NCBI RefSeq assembly: GCF_037076345.1 | Contig: NZ_AP024702.1 | Coordinates: forward strand, 4,464,001 to 4,528,000 | DNA length: 64,000 bases | Direction: 5' to 3' | DNA from: Haloferula helveola | Lineage (GTDB): Bacteria > Verrucomicrobiota > Verrucomicrobiia > Verrucomicrobiales > Akkermansiaceae | In this document: positions 26,079 through 33,887 of the stretch, piece after piece | Numbering within the stretch: position 1 is the stretch's first letter | Layout of the letters: every line of letters begins with the position of its first letter | Notes under the pieces: generated by a model | Database searches by the model: none | What the model was told of the DNA's origin: nothing | Seen by the model: only the letters and a program-made list of their open reading frames with translations | Position numbers and translations under genes: made by a program

Positions 26079-26621
26079 TCAGGTGGCGTCGTGGACCTTG
26101 TGGGCGTGGAGGCAGGTGGCGAGAGCCTGTCTTGCGTTGAATAGCACCTTGCGCACCGCGACCGAACTCATTTCAAGCTCCTCGCCGATCTCGGTGGCGT
26201 TGCGATCTTTGAAGTATCGGGCATCGACCACTTTGCGGGCGCGGTCGGTCAATTTCTCGAGGCAGGCGCGCAGGGCCGTGTGGCGAAGGTCGGCATCCTG
26301 AAGGGAGCCGGGAGCAACTTCGGTCGGGGTCGAGTCGATCAGCAGGGTGGTCAGATTCTCATCGAGAAGCCGTTGGCGCCTCCCGGATTTGTTGAGCTCG
26401 TTCATGACGAGATTGCGAGCGATCCTCCGAAGCCAGGGGCCGGCGTTGGCCGGATCATCGAGCTCATCCCATTTCCGGTAGGCGATAAGGAATGCCTCCT
26501 GGGCGATGTCATCCACCCACGCGCTGCTGACGCCCAGCGAGCGGATGAAATAGCGCAGGCTGGAGTGGTGCTCATGCACGGTCCGGTCGACCTCCTGAAG
26601 TTTGACCTTGGTGGATTTCAT
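26079..26621 (-). CDS. ECF RNA polymerase sigma factor (Rhodopirellula/Verrucomicrobium family)
   Basis: A 180-residue sigma factor. The ATG at 26621 gives a normal ECF length; the longer frame upstream runs antisense through the divergent DUF502 gene. Region 2 lies at ~15-85 (YFIRSLGVSSAWVDDIAQEAFLIAYRKWDEL ... WLRRIARNLVMNEL) and region 4 at ~115-170 (CLEKLTDRARKVVDARYFKDRNATEIGEELEMSSVAVRKVLFNAR). These match the sigma-70 family described in Rhodopirellula and Verrucomicrobium. It is paired with the membrane FecR-like gene 4 bases downstream, which would control it. It is transcribed divergently from the DUF502 gene, with 144 bases between the start codons. Its regulon probably includes the downstream sulfatase operon, but no promoter motif could be tested. 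Confidence 0.9.
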   Translation of the reverse strand: MKSTKVKLQEVDRTVHEHHSSLRYFIRSLGVSSAWVDDIAQEAFLIAYRKWDELDDPANAGPWLRRIARNLVMNELNKSGRRQRLLDENLTTLLIDSTPTEVAPGSLQDADLRHTALRACLEKLTDRARKVVDARYFKDRNATEIGEELEMSSVAVRKVLFNARQALATCLHAHKVHDAT

Positions 26622-26765
26622 GGGTTCCTCTGCCAGAGGGATGTTGTCGGACAACCCGGTGTTCCGGGGAAAGTGCGAATTTCCAGCGGGTTTGGCGGGC
26701 ACGCTGGACCGTCCGCCTCGCTCTGCCATGCCTTGCCAAGTCCGCGGACCTCGCTTTTCATTGTC

Positions 26766-27515
26766 ATGTCGATGGACGAGTCGTTCCGCTCCCAAGATCC
26801 GAATGCCGGGCACCCCGGTATCCGCAAGGCATTCAGCACCCTCTTGGCAGGTGTCGCATCGGTCGTGCCCGTGCTTGCGACCGTCTGGCTTCTCGTCCTC
26901 GTCTACAAGATCCTCGGGGATCTGGGGAACAGCATCATCGCCGGGGTTTTCCGGTTCCTGAACTGGCTCCGCGGGGTCCATCCCGAGGCTCCCGGGGCAT
27001 GGTCATTCGAGTTCCCGGGGTCGAACTTGGTGCTCGCCCTGCTGCCGGTACTCATTCTTTTTGCGGTCGGCTTCGCGGTGACCAATGCCCTCGGCCGGCA
27101 TCTGCTGCACTGGATTGAAAGCAAGATCCAGAAGCTGCCCCTGCTCGGATTCGTCTACTCGTCGATCAAGCAACTTGTCGACGCGCTCAAGAGCTTGGGT
27201 TCGGAGCGAAAATTCAAGGGAGTCGCCTACGTCGAATACCCGTCACCCGGTTGCCGCCTCCTCGGGTTCGTGACGGGGAATTTCCACGACGAACAAATGG
27301 GCAAGGACGTGACGGCGGTCTTTCTGCCGACAGCCCCGAATCCGCTCACCGGTTTCGTGGTGATCGTCGAAGACGAGCGGGTGCACAACAGCAACATGTC
27401 GCTCGAGGAGGCGAGCAAGCTGATCCTTTCCGCAGGGTTGGTGTCGCCGGCGGTGGAGAAGACCGCCGCGGAGAAGCAGCCCAAAAAGGAACCCGAGCCT
27501 GCGACCGCGCCCTGA
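26766..27515 (+). CDS. DUF502 family membrane protein
   Basis: A 249-residue inner-membrane protein started at ATG 26766 (an ATG two codons later is equally possible). Two hydrophobic spans near the N-terminus (GVASVVPVLATVWLLVLVYKIL and LVLALLPVLILFAVGFAVTNALG) are followed by the conserved DUF502 core: KIQKLPLLGFVYSSIKQLVDALKS, then a soluble domain with VAYVEYPSPGCRLLGFVTG and AVFLPTAPNPLTGFVVIV. The C-terminal tail is rich in Lys, Glu and Ala. The family is widespread and has no established function. It converges on the fumarase gene, with 15 bases between the two stops. Confidence 0.9.
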   Translation: MSMDESFRSQDPNAGHPGIRKAFSTLLAGVASVVPVLATVWLLVLVYKILGDLGNSIIAGVFRFLNWLRGVHPEAPGAWSFEFPGSNLVLALLPVLILFAVGFAVTNALGRHLLHWIESKIQKLPLLGFVYSSIKQLVDALKSLGSERKFKGVAYVEYPSPGCRLLGFVTGNFHDEQMGKDVTAVFLPTAPNPLTGFVVIVEDERVHNSNMSLEEASKLILSAGLVSPAVEKTAAEKQPKKEPEPATAP

Positions 27516-27530
27516 TCGGTCCCGTGCCGG

Positions 27531-29162
27531 TCAGCAGACCGGGCACTGGTTGATCTGCTGGAAGAAGTCGTTGCCTTTGTCGTCAACGAGGATGAATGCC
27601 GGGAAGTTCTCCACCCGGATCTTCCACACCGCCTCCATCCCGAGTTCGGGATACTCCAGAACTTCCAGTGACTTGATGTGGTTCGTCGCGAGCAGCGCCG
27701 CGGGACCACCGGCCGATCCGAGATAGAAACCGCCGTGTTTTTTGCAGGCGTCGGTGACCTGCTGCGAACGGTTGCCTTTGGCCAGCATGACCATCGATCC
27801 GCCATGGCCTTGGAAGAGATCCACGTAGCCATCCATGCGACCTGCTGTCGTAGGCCCGAAGGAGCCGGAAGCGTAACCCTCCGGAGTCTTTGCCGGTCCG
27901 GCGTAGTAGACGGGATGCTGCTTGAAATACTCGGGCAGGTCGCCTTCCGCCTCAAGTTTCTCCTTCAGCTTCGCATGGGCGATGTCGCGCGCGACAATGA
28001 TGGTCCCGCTCAGCGAAACTGCGGTGGTGACCGGATACTTGGTCAGGGTTTCTAGCGTCTTCTCCATCCCTTGATCGAGGTCGATCTCGACTCCGTGGAA
28101 CTTCCAGTCGCGATACGATTCGGGGATGTACTGACCGGGATTCTTCTCCAGCTTCTCGAGGAAGATCCCGTCCTTGGTGATCTTCGCCTTGGCTTGCCGG
28201 TCGGCGGAGCAGGAAACCCCGATACCCACCGGGCAGGACGCGCCGTGGCGGGGCAGGCGGACCACCCGCACGTCGAGGGCGAAGTACTTCCCGCCGAACT
28301 GGGCGCCGATTCCGATCTCGCGGGCCGCGGCCAGCAGCTCCTTCTCAAGCTCGAGGTCACGGAAGGCGCGTCCGTGTTCGTTGCCCGAGGTCGGCAACTC
28401 GTCGTAGTAGCGTGTGGAAGCCATCTTGACGGTCTTCAGGCAGGTCTCGGCCGAGGTCCCGCCAATCACGAAAGCGAGGTGGTAGGGCGGGCAGGCGGCG
28501 GTTCCCAATGACCGCATCTTCTCGATGGCGAACTCGCGCAGCCGCTTCGGATTCAAAAGCGCCTTGGTCTCCTGGTAGAGAAAGGTCTTGTTCGCCGATC
28601 CGCCACCCTTGGAGACGAAAAGGAATTTGTAGGCCTCGCCCTCGTCGGCGTAGAGGTCGATCTGGGCCGGCAGGTTGGTCCGCGTGTTCGTCTCCTCGAA
28701 CATCGTCAGAGGTGCGGTCTGCGAGTAGCGGAGATTTTCTTCGGTGTAGGTCTTGTGAACGCCCCTCGAGAGCCACTCGGCGTCGTTGCAGCCTGTCCAG
28801 ACGTGTTGGCCCTTCTTGCCGATGATGGTGGCGGTGCCGGTGTCCTGGCAATTGGGGAGGATCCCGTGAGCCGCGATTTCCGCATTCTTCAGCAGCATCG
28901 CTGCGACCATCCGGTCGTTGTCGGTCGCGTCGGGGTCGTCGAGGATCGCCGCGACCTGCTTCAGGTGGCCCGGGCGCAGGGTGAAGTTGATCGCCTTGAA
29001 TGCCTGGTTCGCAAGGAATGCGAGTCCCTCGGGTTCGACTTTCAGGACCGTCTTGCCGTCGAAATCGGCAGTGGAGACGAAATCGGAGCTGATCTGCTCA
29101 TACTCTGTCGGATCAGAGGAGAGAGGGAAGGGATCCTGGTAGTGGAACGGCCGCTCGGACAT
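27531..29162 (-). CDS. fumA: Fumarate hydratase, class I, [4Fe-4S]-dependent
   Basis: A 543-residue enzyme that interconverts fumarate and malate in the TCA cycle in the cytoplasm. Length and architecture match the long one-polypeptide class I fumarases of the FumA/FumB type. Cysteines at 105 (PNCQDTG), 224 (AACPPYH) and 318 (GVSCSA) fall at the positions I recall as the iron-sulfur ligands of Escherichia coli FumA. The C-terminal part holds [16 protein letters not shown] and [10 protein letters not shown], typical of the FumB-like domain. It is a single gene, convergent with DUF502. Malate dehydrogenase, the next TCA step, is in the same window at 39321-40310 but is not linked transcriptionally. 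Confidence 0.95.
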   Translation of the reverse strand: MSERPFHYQDPFPLSSDPTEYEQISSDFVSTADFDGKTVLKVEPEGLAFLANQAFKAINFTLRPGHLKQVAAILDDPDATDNDRMVAAMLLKNAEIAAHGILPNCQDTGTATIIGKKGQHVWTGCNDAEWLSRGVHKTYTEENLRYSQTAPLTMFEETNTRTNLPAQIDLYADEGEAYKFLFVSKGGGSANKTFLYQETKALLNPKRLREFAIEKMRSLGTAACPPYHLAFVIGGTSAETCLKTVKMASTRYYDELPTSGNEHGRAFRDLELEKELLAAAREIGIGAQFGGKYFALDVRVVRLPRHGASCPVGIGVSCSADRQAKAKITKDGIFLEKLEKNPGQYIPESYRDWKFHGVEIDLDQGMEKTLETLTKYPVTTAVSLSGTIIVARDIAHAKLKEKLEAEGDLPEYFKQHPVYYAGPAKTPEGYASGSFGPTTAGRMDGYVDLFQGHGGSMVMLAKGNRSQQVTDACKKHGGFYLGSAGGPAALLATNHIKSLEVLEYPELGMEAVWKIRVENFPAFILVDDKGNDFFQQINQCPVC

Positions 29163-29245
29163 GGGGGCACCCTAGAGGAAGCGTCGACCACGTCCAGCGG
29201 ATCGGAGAATATGCCGGGATCTTGATAAAGACGGAGGCGAACCCA

Positions 29246-29279
29246 CAAAAAACCCGCCGTCCCGGAGGGGAGGGCGGGT
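29246..29279 (-). terminator. Rho-independent terminator after the PEP-CTERM gene
   Basis: On the minus strand, CCCGCC and GGCGGG form the core stem around a GC-rich loop, followed directly by TTTTTT. It lies 20 bases past the stop of the PEP-CTERM gene and is the clearest intrinsic terminator in the window. Confidence 0.85.
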
Positions 29280-29298
29280 GAAATAAGCGGGAATGACC

Positions 29299-30102
29299 TC
29301 AGCGTCGGCGACGCATCACGAGACCGAGTCCGAACAAGGTGAGCAATGCGGTCGAGGGTTCGGGAATGGTGGTGATGCCGACCGTGATCCACATCCGGTC
29401 CTGCTCTCCGCCTTGGGCCTCCGCGTAGAAGTAATTGTAGCCGCCGTTGTCACTCCAGGTTCCGGCGTTGATCTCGGCGAGATAGGACTCGGCGAGCAGA
29501 ATCGCCGCGTCGGCGGTGCCGTCATAGCCGGTCCCGTAGTCGATCACCGACAGGGCTCCGGGGAAGATCCCTCCGTCGTCCAGCGAGTAGAACCCCGCTC
29601 CGAAAGCGTCGTCTTCGATGATCTCCCAAGCAGCGAGTTGAATGGCGGCACCGATGACGGCGGCGTCATCATAGTCCGAAGCGGTGGTGATCAGGAAGTC
29701 GGCGAGGGTGTTGGAGAACAGGATCCGGAGGTCGCCTTCCTGCGAGGCCGAGAGCGATCCGAAACCGGCGCTGACGTCGTAGGTGGAGGTGCCCGTCGGG
29801 CCGACGAACATCTCGGTGCAAAGGTCGAAAACCGGAACCTCGGTCCCGTTGCCCGTGGTCACCATCGTTCGCTTGAGGCTGACCGGATTGACGGAATATG
29901 GATTCGGGCCGGAGCCGGTGCCGTTGTTGAAATTGACGGTGGCTGGATCGCCGAGGCCGTCCTTCACGACATAATCCTGAAGGATCCGGTAACTGAACGG
30001 ATCGTAGGGTGCGGTGTCGTCGAGCGTGAAGGTCTGCCCGAGGGCGGCCGGCGCATACAGCGCTGCGAGCACGCCGGAAAGGAAGGCGATTTTGGGGAAC
30101 AT
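29299..30102 (-). CDS. Secreted PEP-CTERM sorting domain protein
   Basis: A 267-residue exported protein started at ATG 30102, which opens on signal peptide MFPKIAFLSGVLAALYAPAALGQ. The C-terminus is a full PEP-CTERM sorting signal: the P-E-P-S-T motif, a hydrophobic stretch (ALLTLFGLGLV) and a basic MRRRR tail. An exosortase should therefore process it and release it to the exterior. The body contains DDAAVIGAAIQLAAWEIIEDD and DAAILLAESYLAEINAG, a pattern seen in PEP-CTERM proteins with a thioester-like or Cys-containing N-terminal region; here one Cys is visible (FDLCTEMF). The ligand or role is unknown. No exosortase gene lies in the window. A strong terminator follows. Confidence 0.88.
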   Translation of the reverse strand: MFPKIAFLSGVLAALYAPAALGQTFTLDDTAPYDPFSYRILQDYVVKDGLGDPATVNFNNGTGSGPNPYSVNPVSLKRTMVTTGNGTEVPVFDLCTEMFVGPTGTSTYDVSAGFGSLSASQEGDLRILFSNTLADFLITTASDYDDAAVIGAAIQLAAWEIIEDDAFGAGFYSLDDGGIFPGALSVIDYGTGYDGTADAAILLAESYLAEINAGTWSDNGGYNYFYAEAQGGEQDRMWITVGITTIPEPSTALLTLFGLGLVMRRRR

Positions 30103-30166
30103 CAGGTGGGTGGGGTGAAGGTTGGGGGAGCGCTTTGCCAGAGCGGACGAACACCTTTTAGTGACT

Positions 30167-30189
30167 AAATCCTTGAAAAACAAGGATTT
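30167..30189 (-). terminator. A/T-rich hairpin, probable terminator of the DUF5069 gene
   Basis: AAATCCTTG and CAAGGATTT form a perfect 9-base stem around a five-base A/T loop. It starts 2 bases past the stop of the DUF5069 gene. The T run on the minus strand falls in the loop rather than after the stem, so strength is uncertain. Confidence 0.5.
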
Positions 30190-30191
30190 CT

Positions 30192-30608
30192 TCAGCGCCC
30201 CTCGTCGGCATCGATGTAGTCCATGAAGGTCACGATGTCTTCACGGTTCTCGAAGCCGGACTCCGCTTTCCGGGCCTTCAGGCGCTCCGCGAGGTCGTCG
30301 CGGAACCCGCGGGTCCTCATATAGGCACTCCACCAAGCGAAATCGTGCTCCGGGCGGTCGATTCCAGCCTCTCGCGCCCACGCGAGGGCCTCGGCGTCTG
30401 TGGCTCCCTCGCGGACCCGCTTGGCCAGATCCTCGTAGTCGATTCCGAAGAATTGGCAGGTCCAGAGGTCCATGCCCCGGCCGAGATTGGCGTGGTAGTC
30501 CGGGGCGAGCCGGCCCTCGGCATGTTGGCGGATCTTGTCGCACATGCGGGGGAAATACACGACGCCGTCGGTTTCGTCGTAGGGGCTGCGGGGGAATGAG
30601 TCGCTCAT
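30192..30608 (-). CDS. DUF5069 domain protein
   Basis: A 138-residue soluble protein started at ATG 30608 (MSDSFPRSPYDE). It begins with the family hallmark RSPYDETDGVVYFPRMCDKIRQHAEGRL, followed by CQFFGIDYEDLAKRVREGATDAEALAWA. I recognise this as DUF5069, a small family common in Verrucomicrobia and Planctomycetes with no known function. It is divergent from the DUF2256/DUF3253 gene, about 100 bases apart. An A/T-rich hairpin lies immediately downstream. Confidence 0.82.
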   Translation of the reverse strand: MSDSFPRSPYDETDGVVYFPRMCDKIRQHAEGRLAPDYHANLGRGMDLWTCQFFGIDYEDLAKRVREGATDAEALAWAREAGIDRPEHDFAWWSAYMRTRGFRDDLAERLKARKAESGFENREDIVTFMDYIDADEGR

Positions 30609-30706
30609 GCCCGGACTCTGGAACCGGGAGCCGCGAAGGCTCAATCTGGAAATCCCGGCTTGCGGTTCGCCACTTGCGGGTCGGCCCGCTGCCGCGATGG
30701 TCCGGC

Positions 30707-31072
30707 GTGACGGAGAAGTTGTGCCGGAACTGCGGACGGAGGATCGAGTGGCGATCGCGATGGGCCGATTGTTGGGACGAGGTCCGCTATTGCTCCGAAG
30801 CGTGCCGACGGAACAAACCCGGGCCGGTGGATCGTGAACTCGAACGGCAAATCCTGGATTTGCTCGACCGGCGCTCCGGCAACGCGACCATCTGTCCCAG
30901 CGAGGTGGCCCGCTTTAGATTTCCGGACGATTGGCGGAGCCGGATGGAGCAGGTCCGCCGTGCCGCGCGGCGTCTGATGGTGGCGGGGGAGGTCGAGATC
31001 GTCCAAAAGGGCAGGGTGGTCGACCCGTCGACGGCGAAGGGGCCGATCCGGATTCGGAAATGCCAAGCCTGA
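30707..31072 (+). CDS. DUF2256 plus DUF3253 fusion protein (zinc ribbon with winged helix)
   Basis: A 121-residue protein when started at GTG 30707; an in-frame ATG at 30596 would add 37 residues but would overlap the divergent DUF5069 start and lacks conserved sequence. Residues 1-37 form the DUF2256 zinc ribbon with Cys6, Cys9, Cys29 and Cys33 (KLCRNCGRRIEWRSRWADCW ... YCSEACRR). Residues ~41-121 form a DUF3253 winged-helix domain (ERQILDLLDRRSGNATICPSEVARF ... VRRAARRLMVAGEVEIVQKGRVV). The two-domain arrangement is seen elsewhere. A nucleic-acid-binding role is plausible from the fold but not shown. Confidence 0.82.
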   Translation: MTEKLCRNCGRRIEWRSRWADCWDEVRYCSEACRRNKPGPVDRELERQILDLLDRRSGNATICPSEVARFRFPDDWRSRMEQVRRAARRLMVAGEVEIVQKGRVVDPSTAKGPIRIRKCQA

Positions 31073-31120
31073 GCGATTGGTCCCTTTCCATCCGACCGGG
31101 GGTGAACTAAGGTCCGCGCT

Positions 31121-32131
31121 ATGAGTGGGGGAATAAGAATCGCATGGGGCGTCGTGGTGTTCGGCTTGGCCGGATGTTCGACCGATCCGGGTATCGTAAA
31201 TGCGGGAGGTCGTGAACTGGTGCCGGTGTCGACCGCAGGCATGCACTCGGTGACCCCGCCGAGCCAGCCGCGCCTGCCGATGGGCACCGTGTTCAAGGGT
31301 GAGTCGAAGTTTCGCGCACTGGTTGCCAAGGCCGAGCGGGAGAATTGGCGGGGTCTTCCACTGGGGCAGCGGACGGTCCGGGTGGCGCGTGCGATGGTCG
31401 GGACTCCCTACGTGAATTACACGCTGGAGGTCGATGACCGCATCGAGAGCCCTGTCGTCAACTTTGTGGGAATGGATTGCTGGACGTACTACGAGAACGC
31501 GTTGGCTTTCGCCCGAATGCTTCGCTACAAGCCGGGACCCTACCAGTCGCAGGACATGCTCCATATGATCGAACTGGAGCGTTACCGGGGCGGCCGCTGC
31601 ACCGGGAATTACCTCAGCCGGATGCACCACCTTGAGGAGGTGTTCTACGACAACCAGCGGCGTGGCTACGCCACCAATGTCACGCCCAGCCTGCCCGGTG
31701 CGGTTCGGCTTCGTCGTGAGATTCGTGAGATGACGGTGCAGTGGAAGAGCTACCGCTACCTTCGCAACAATCCCGGTCTGCTTCCGGAGATGGGGCGTAT
31801 CGAAGCAAGGGTCTCGAAGCTTCCCGTCTACCATGTTCCGACGAGGAAGGTTCGCAGCATCGAGCACCTCCTGCAGGACGGGGACGTCTGCGCGATCACG
31901 ACGAACTGGAAGTATGGTTACACCTCGCACGTCGGGCTGATTGTGAAGCTCAAGGGCCGGGCGTATTTCACCCATGCCACCTCGGATCGCGACAAGGGGA
32001 GGATGACGATCATCGACCGTCCGATCACCGACTACCTGAATGGCTCTTCGAAACATGCGGGGATCGCGGTGCTTCGTCCCAAGGATCTTCCTCCGTCGCC
32101 GATGTGGAAACGGAACGTGGCCGGAAACTGA
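31121..32131 (+). CDS. Lipoprotein with DUF1460 amidase-like (NlpC/P60-type) domain
   Basis: A 336-residue protein with a lipoprotein signal ending in the lipobox LAGC (Cys19), so it should be lipid-anchored in the envelope. The core matches DUF1460, described as an N-acetylmuramoyl-L-alanine amidase-like domain with a papain-like fold. The probable catalytic Cys is in NFVGMDCWTYYENALAFA and the probable His in GYTSHVGLIVK. It probably acts on peptidoglycan peptides. It is transcribed in the same direction as lexA, which starts 69 bases downstream behind its own operator, so the two are likely separate units. Confidence 0.85.
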   Translation: MSGGIRIAWGVVVFGLAGCSTDPGIVNAGGRELVPVSTAGMHSVTPPSQPRLPMGTVFKGESKFRALVAKAERENWRGLPLGQRTVRVARAMVGTPYVNYTLEVDDRIESPVVNFVGMDCWTYYENALAFARMLRYKPGPYQSQDMLHMIELERYRGGRCTGNYLSRMHHLEEVFYDNQRRGYATNVTPSLPGAVRLRREIREMTVQWKSYRYLRNNPGLLPEMGRIEARVSKLPVYHVPTRKVRSIEHLLQDGDVCAITTNWKYGYTSHVGLIVKLKGRAYFTHATSDRDKGRMTIIDRPITDYLNGSSKHAGIAVLRPKDLPPSPMWKRNVAGN

Positions 32132-32161
32132 GGTCCAACATTCCTCTTGCCCAAGCCGGAT

Positions 32162-32191
32162 GAACATGGTTTGTTCCTGTGAACACTGTTC
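32162..32191 (+). promoter_or_regulatory. LexA operator(s) upstream of lexA
   Basis: TGTTC-CTGT-GAACA at 32172-32185 is an exact match to the palindromic TGTTC-N4-GAACA box that I recall being reported for Verrucomicrobia LexA. Two further half-sites flank it: GAACA at 32162-32166 and TGTTC at 32187-32191. The cluster lies 9-38 bases before the lexA ATG. It implies autoregulation and rules against the GTG at 32179 as start, since that codon lies inside the box. Confidence 0.85.
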
Positions 32192-32199
32192 ATCAAGTC

Positions 32200-32817
32200 A
32201 TGGCTGAAAACCTTACCAAGCGGCAGGAGGAGATTCTCGAATACCTGAAGGGTTACCAGCGGGAGCTCGGGGTGATGCCCTCCACCCGCGAAATCCAGCA
32301 CCACTTCGGCTTCGCCAGCCAGACGGCGGCGATGAGTCATCTACGAGCTCTTGAGCGCAAAGGCGCGATCCAACGACTGCCAAACAAGGCCCGGGCGGTC
32401 GTATTCCCGGAAGACCTCGACCGCGAGGCGATCGTCGATATTCCGATCTACGGCGACATTGCCGCGGGGATGGCTCAGGACGCGCCGCCCGAGCGGGAAG
32501 GATGCGTGTCGATCGACATCGCATCACTTGGCATCCGGCCAAATGCCCGGACCTTCGCGCTTCGCGTCCGAGGAGACTCGATGATCGACGCCCACATCTG
32601 TGATGGTGACACGGTGATCCTAGAGTTCAGGGAGCCGCGGAAGGGGGACGTCGTCGCCGCACTGATCGATGGTGAGACCACCCTCAAGCGCTACGTGATC
32701 AAGGACCGCAGGCCGTATTTGCATGCCGAGAACCCGGATTACCCGGATTTGATTCCGGCGCGGGAACTGGTGATCCAGGGGGTCATGATCGGACTGCTCC
32801 GGAATCGGGCGGCCTGA
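32200..32817 (+). CDS. lexA: LexA repressor, SOS response regulator
   Basis: A 205-residue protein started at ATG 32200; an in-frame GTG at 32179 lies inside the operator. The N-terminal winged helix (LTKRQEEILEYLKGYQRELGVMPSTREIQHHFGFAS) binds DNA. The C-terminal S24 peptidase domain has the self-cleavage Ala89-Gly90 pair in GDIAAGMAQ, catalytic Ser127 in RGDSMID and catalytic Lys163 in TTLKRYV. On DNA damage, RecA filaments should trigger self-cleavage and derepress the SOS genes. No umuD, imuB or dnaE2 neighbours are seen. A TGTTC-N4-GAACA box directly upstream implies autoregulation, and a short hairpin follows the stop. Confidence 0.95.
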   Translation: MAENLTKRQEEILEYLKGYQRELGVMPSTREIQHHFGFASQTAAMSHLRALERKGAIQRLPNKARAVVFPEDLDREAIVDIPIYGDIAAGMAQDAPPEREGCVSIDIASLGIRPNARTFALRVRGDSMIDAHICDGDTVILEFREPRKGDVVAALIDGETTLKRYVIKDRRPYLHAENPDYPDLIPARELVIQGVMIGLLRNRAA

Positions 32818-32833
32818 AGCCGGTTTTGGAGGA

Positions 32834-32850
32834 AAAAGCCGGGGCTTTTG
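32834..32850 (+). terminator. Probable rho-independent terminator of lexA
   Basis: AAAAGC-CGGG-GCTTTT forms a 6-base stem with a tetraloop, 16 bases past the lexA stop; the descending arm supplies the T run. Moderate support only. Confidence 0.5.
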
Positions 32851-32872
32851 TGGCGGCGGTTTTCTGGGGTTT

Positions 32873-33008
32873 GTAGTTCCCCCTTCAGGGGGGCTCGCAA
32901 GGGTGCCGAATCCAGATTTCCACATTACCAAGCTACCAAGCCGCTAGGGTGTTGAATCGCCTTCGCCTTGTAAGCAAGCTCCGTTGCCCCCCCTGAAGGG
33001 GGAACTAC
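32873..33008. repeat. REPIN-like intergenic inverted repeat
   Basis: A 21-base arm at 32873-32893 (GTAGTT then CCCCC-TTCA-GGGGG) is repeated exactly in inverted orientation at 32988-33008, with 94 bases between. Each arm is itself a small C5/G5 hairpin. Two inverted copies of a short palindromic unit around a spacer of this size match the layout of REP doublets (REPIN/BIME). It lies between the convergent lexA and GT11 genes. Only one such element is seen in the window, so its dispersal elsewhere is unproven. Confidence 0.6.
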
Positions 33009-33029
33009 CAACATCTGAATCCAAGCCGC

Positions 33030-33887
33030 TCAGTCGCGTTCGAGCGTGTTGCCGACGGTAGTCCAACCGCTGGCCGGCTTTACCGGCCAGCCGGGATCCT
33101 TGGGTGTCCAGACGTGACCGTTGAGCGACGGTCCCAGCCACGCAGCCCACCAGCTGAACGAGCTGTTGGCGACGATCGCGTGTTTGCAGGCGGTCATCAG
33201 CCGGAAGTCGACCAGTTCGTCATTGGCTTCCTCGTGGAAGCGGACGGTTCTGCCACCGAAGTCCAGTTGCTTCCGGGCCCACGCGATGTCATCGCCGAAG
33301 ACTTCGAAGCACGGAGAGTCCAAGGCTTCGGAAGCGAGTTCGATACTGCGCTTGTAGTAATCGGCTCCGAGTCGGGGTGAGTAGCGGTTCCTCCGGACGT
33401 GGACGAAGACCGCGTTGCGGTCTCGCATCCGCTGCTCGAGTTCAAGGTCGCCCTGTTTTTCGAGTGCGGGTGGCTGGAGCTCCTCCCGGATCTTCCCGGT
33501 GGCATCGCGGAAGTAGGCTTCGTTTTGCCAGTATCCGTTGAGGTAAACGGTGTCGCGGACCGGGTCGAAATCGAGCAGTTGGAGCGATCCTTCCTTTTCC
33601 GGCAGGTAAGCCTTCCATTTCAACGGCAGCACCTTGTTCAGCGAGCGCTTCGATTTGTGGCGAAATCCTTTCGGATCGCCCAGACGCAACGCGGCCGGAG
33701 CGGGACGGGCCTCGATCGGAAAGTGCTTCAGGCGGAAAGATCGGCCATAGCCGTCGCGGACAAAGCCGGACGCATCATCGATAAACAACTCCCGTCCGCT
33801 CCGGAGCGCGAAGGCTCTCGCTGCGGCGTAGCCGAAGAGCTGGTTGCCGAGCCCCCCTTTGATGATCGCGACCGCTTTCCGACTCAT
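33030..33887 (-). CDS. Alpha-1,2-fucosyltransferase-like glycosyltransferase, GT11
   Basis: A 285-residue enzyme with the GT11 hallmarks: GGLGNQLFGYAAARAFA at the N-terminus, HVRRNRY in the middle (motif I, binding GDP-fucose) and IVANSSFSWWAAWLG near the C-terminus. It would transfer a deoxyhexose, typically fucose, in alpha-1,2 linkage to a surface glycan from the cytoplasmic side. The ATG overlaps the upstream SGNH gene by four bases (ATGA), so they are translationally coupled. It is the last gene of the glycan-decoration set at 33030-38395. The donor and acceptor are inferred from the family. Confidence 0.9.
   Translation of the reverse strand: MSRKAVAIIKGGLGNQLFGYAAARAFALRSGRELFIDDASGFVRDGYGRSFRLKHFPIEARPAPAALRLGDPKGFRHKSKRSLNKVLPLKWKAYLPEKEGSLQLLDFDPVRDTVYLNGYWQNEAYFRDATGKIREELQPPALEKQGDLELEQRMRDRNAVFVHVRRNRYSPRLGADYYKRSIELASEALDSPCFEVFGDDIAWARKQLDFGGRTVRFHEEANDELVDFRLMTACKHAIVANSSFSWWAAWLGPSLNGHVWTPKDPGWPVKPASGWTTVGNTLERD

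Noticed and set aside
27516-27545. Possible bidirectional terminator between the convergent DUF502 and fumarase genes
   Set aside because: GTGCC-GGTC and GACC-GGGCAC pair imperfectly, there is no T tract and the element overlaps the fumarase stop.
32179-32199. GTG start for lexA, 21 bases upstream of the chosen ATG
   Set aside because: The GTG lies inside the TGTTC-N4-GAACA operator; the ATG at 32200 gives a normal LexA N-terminus.
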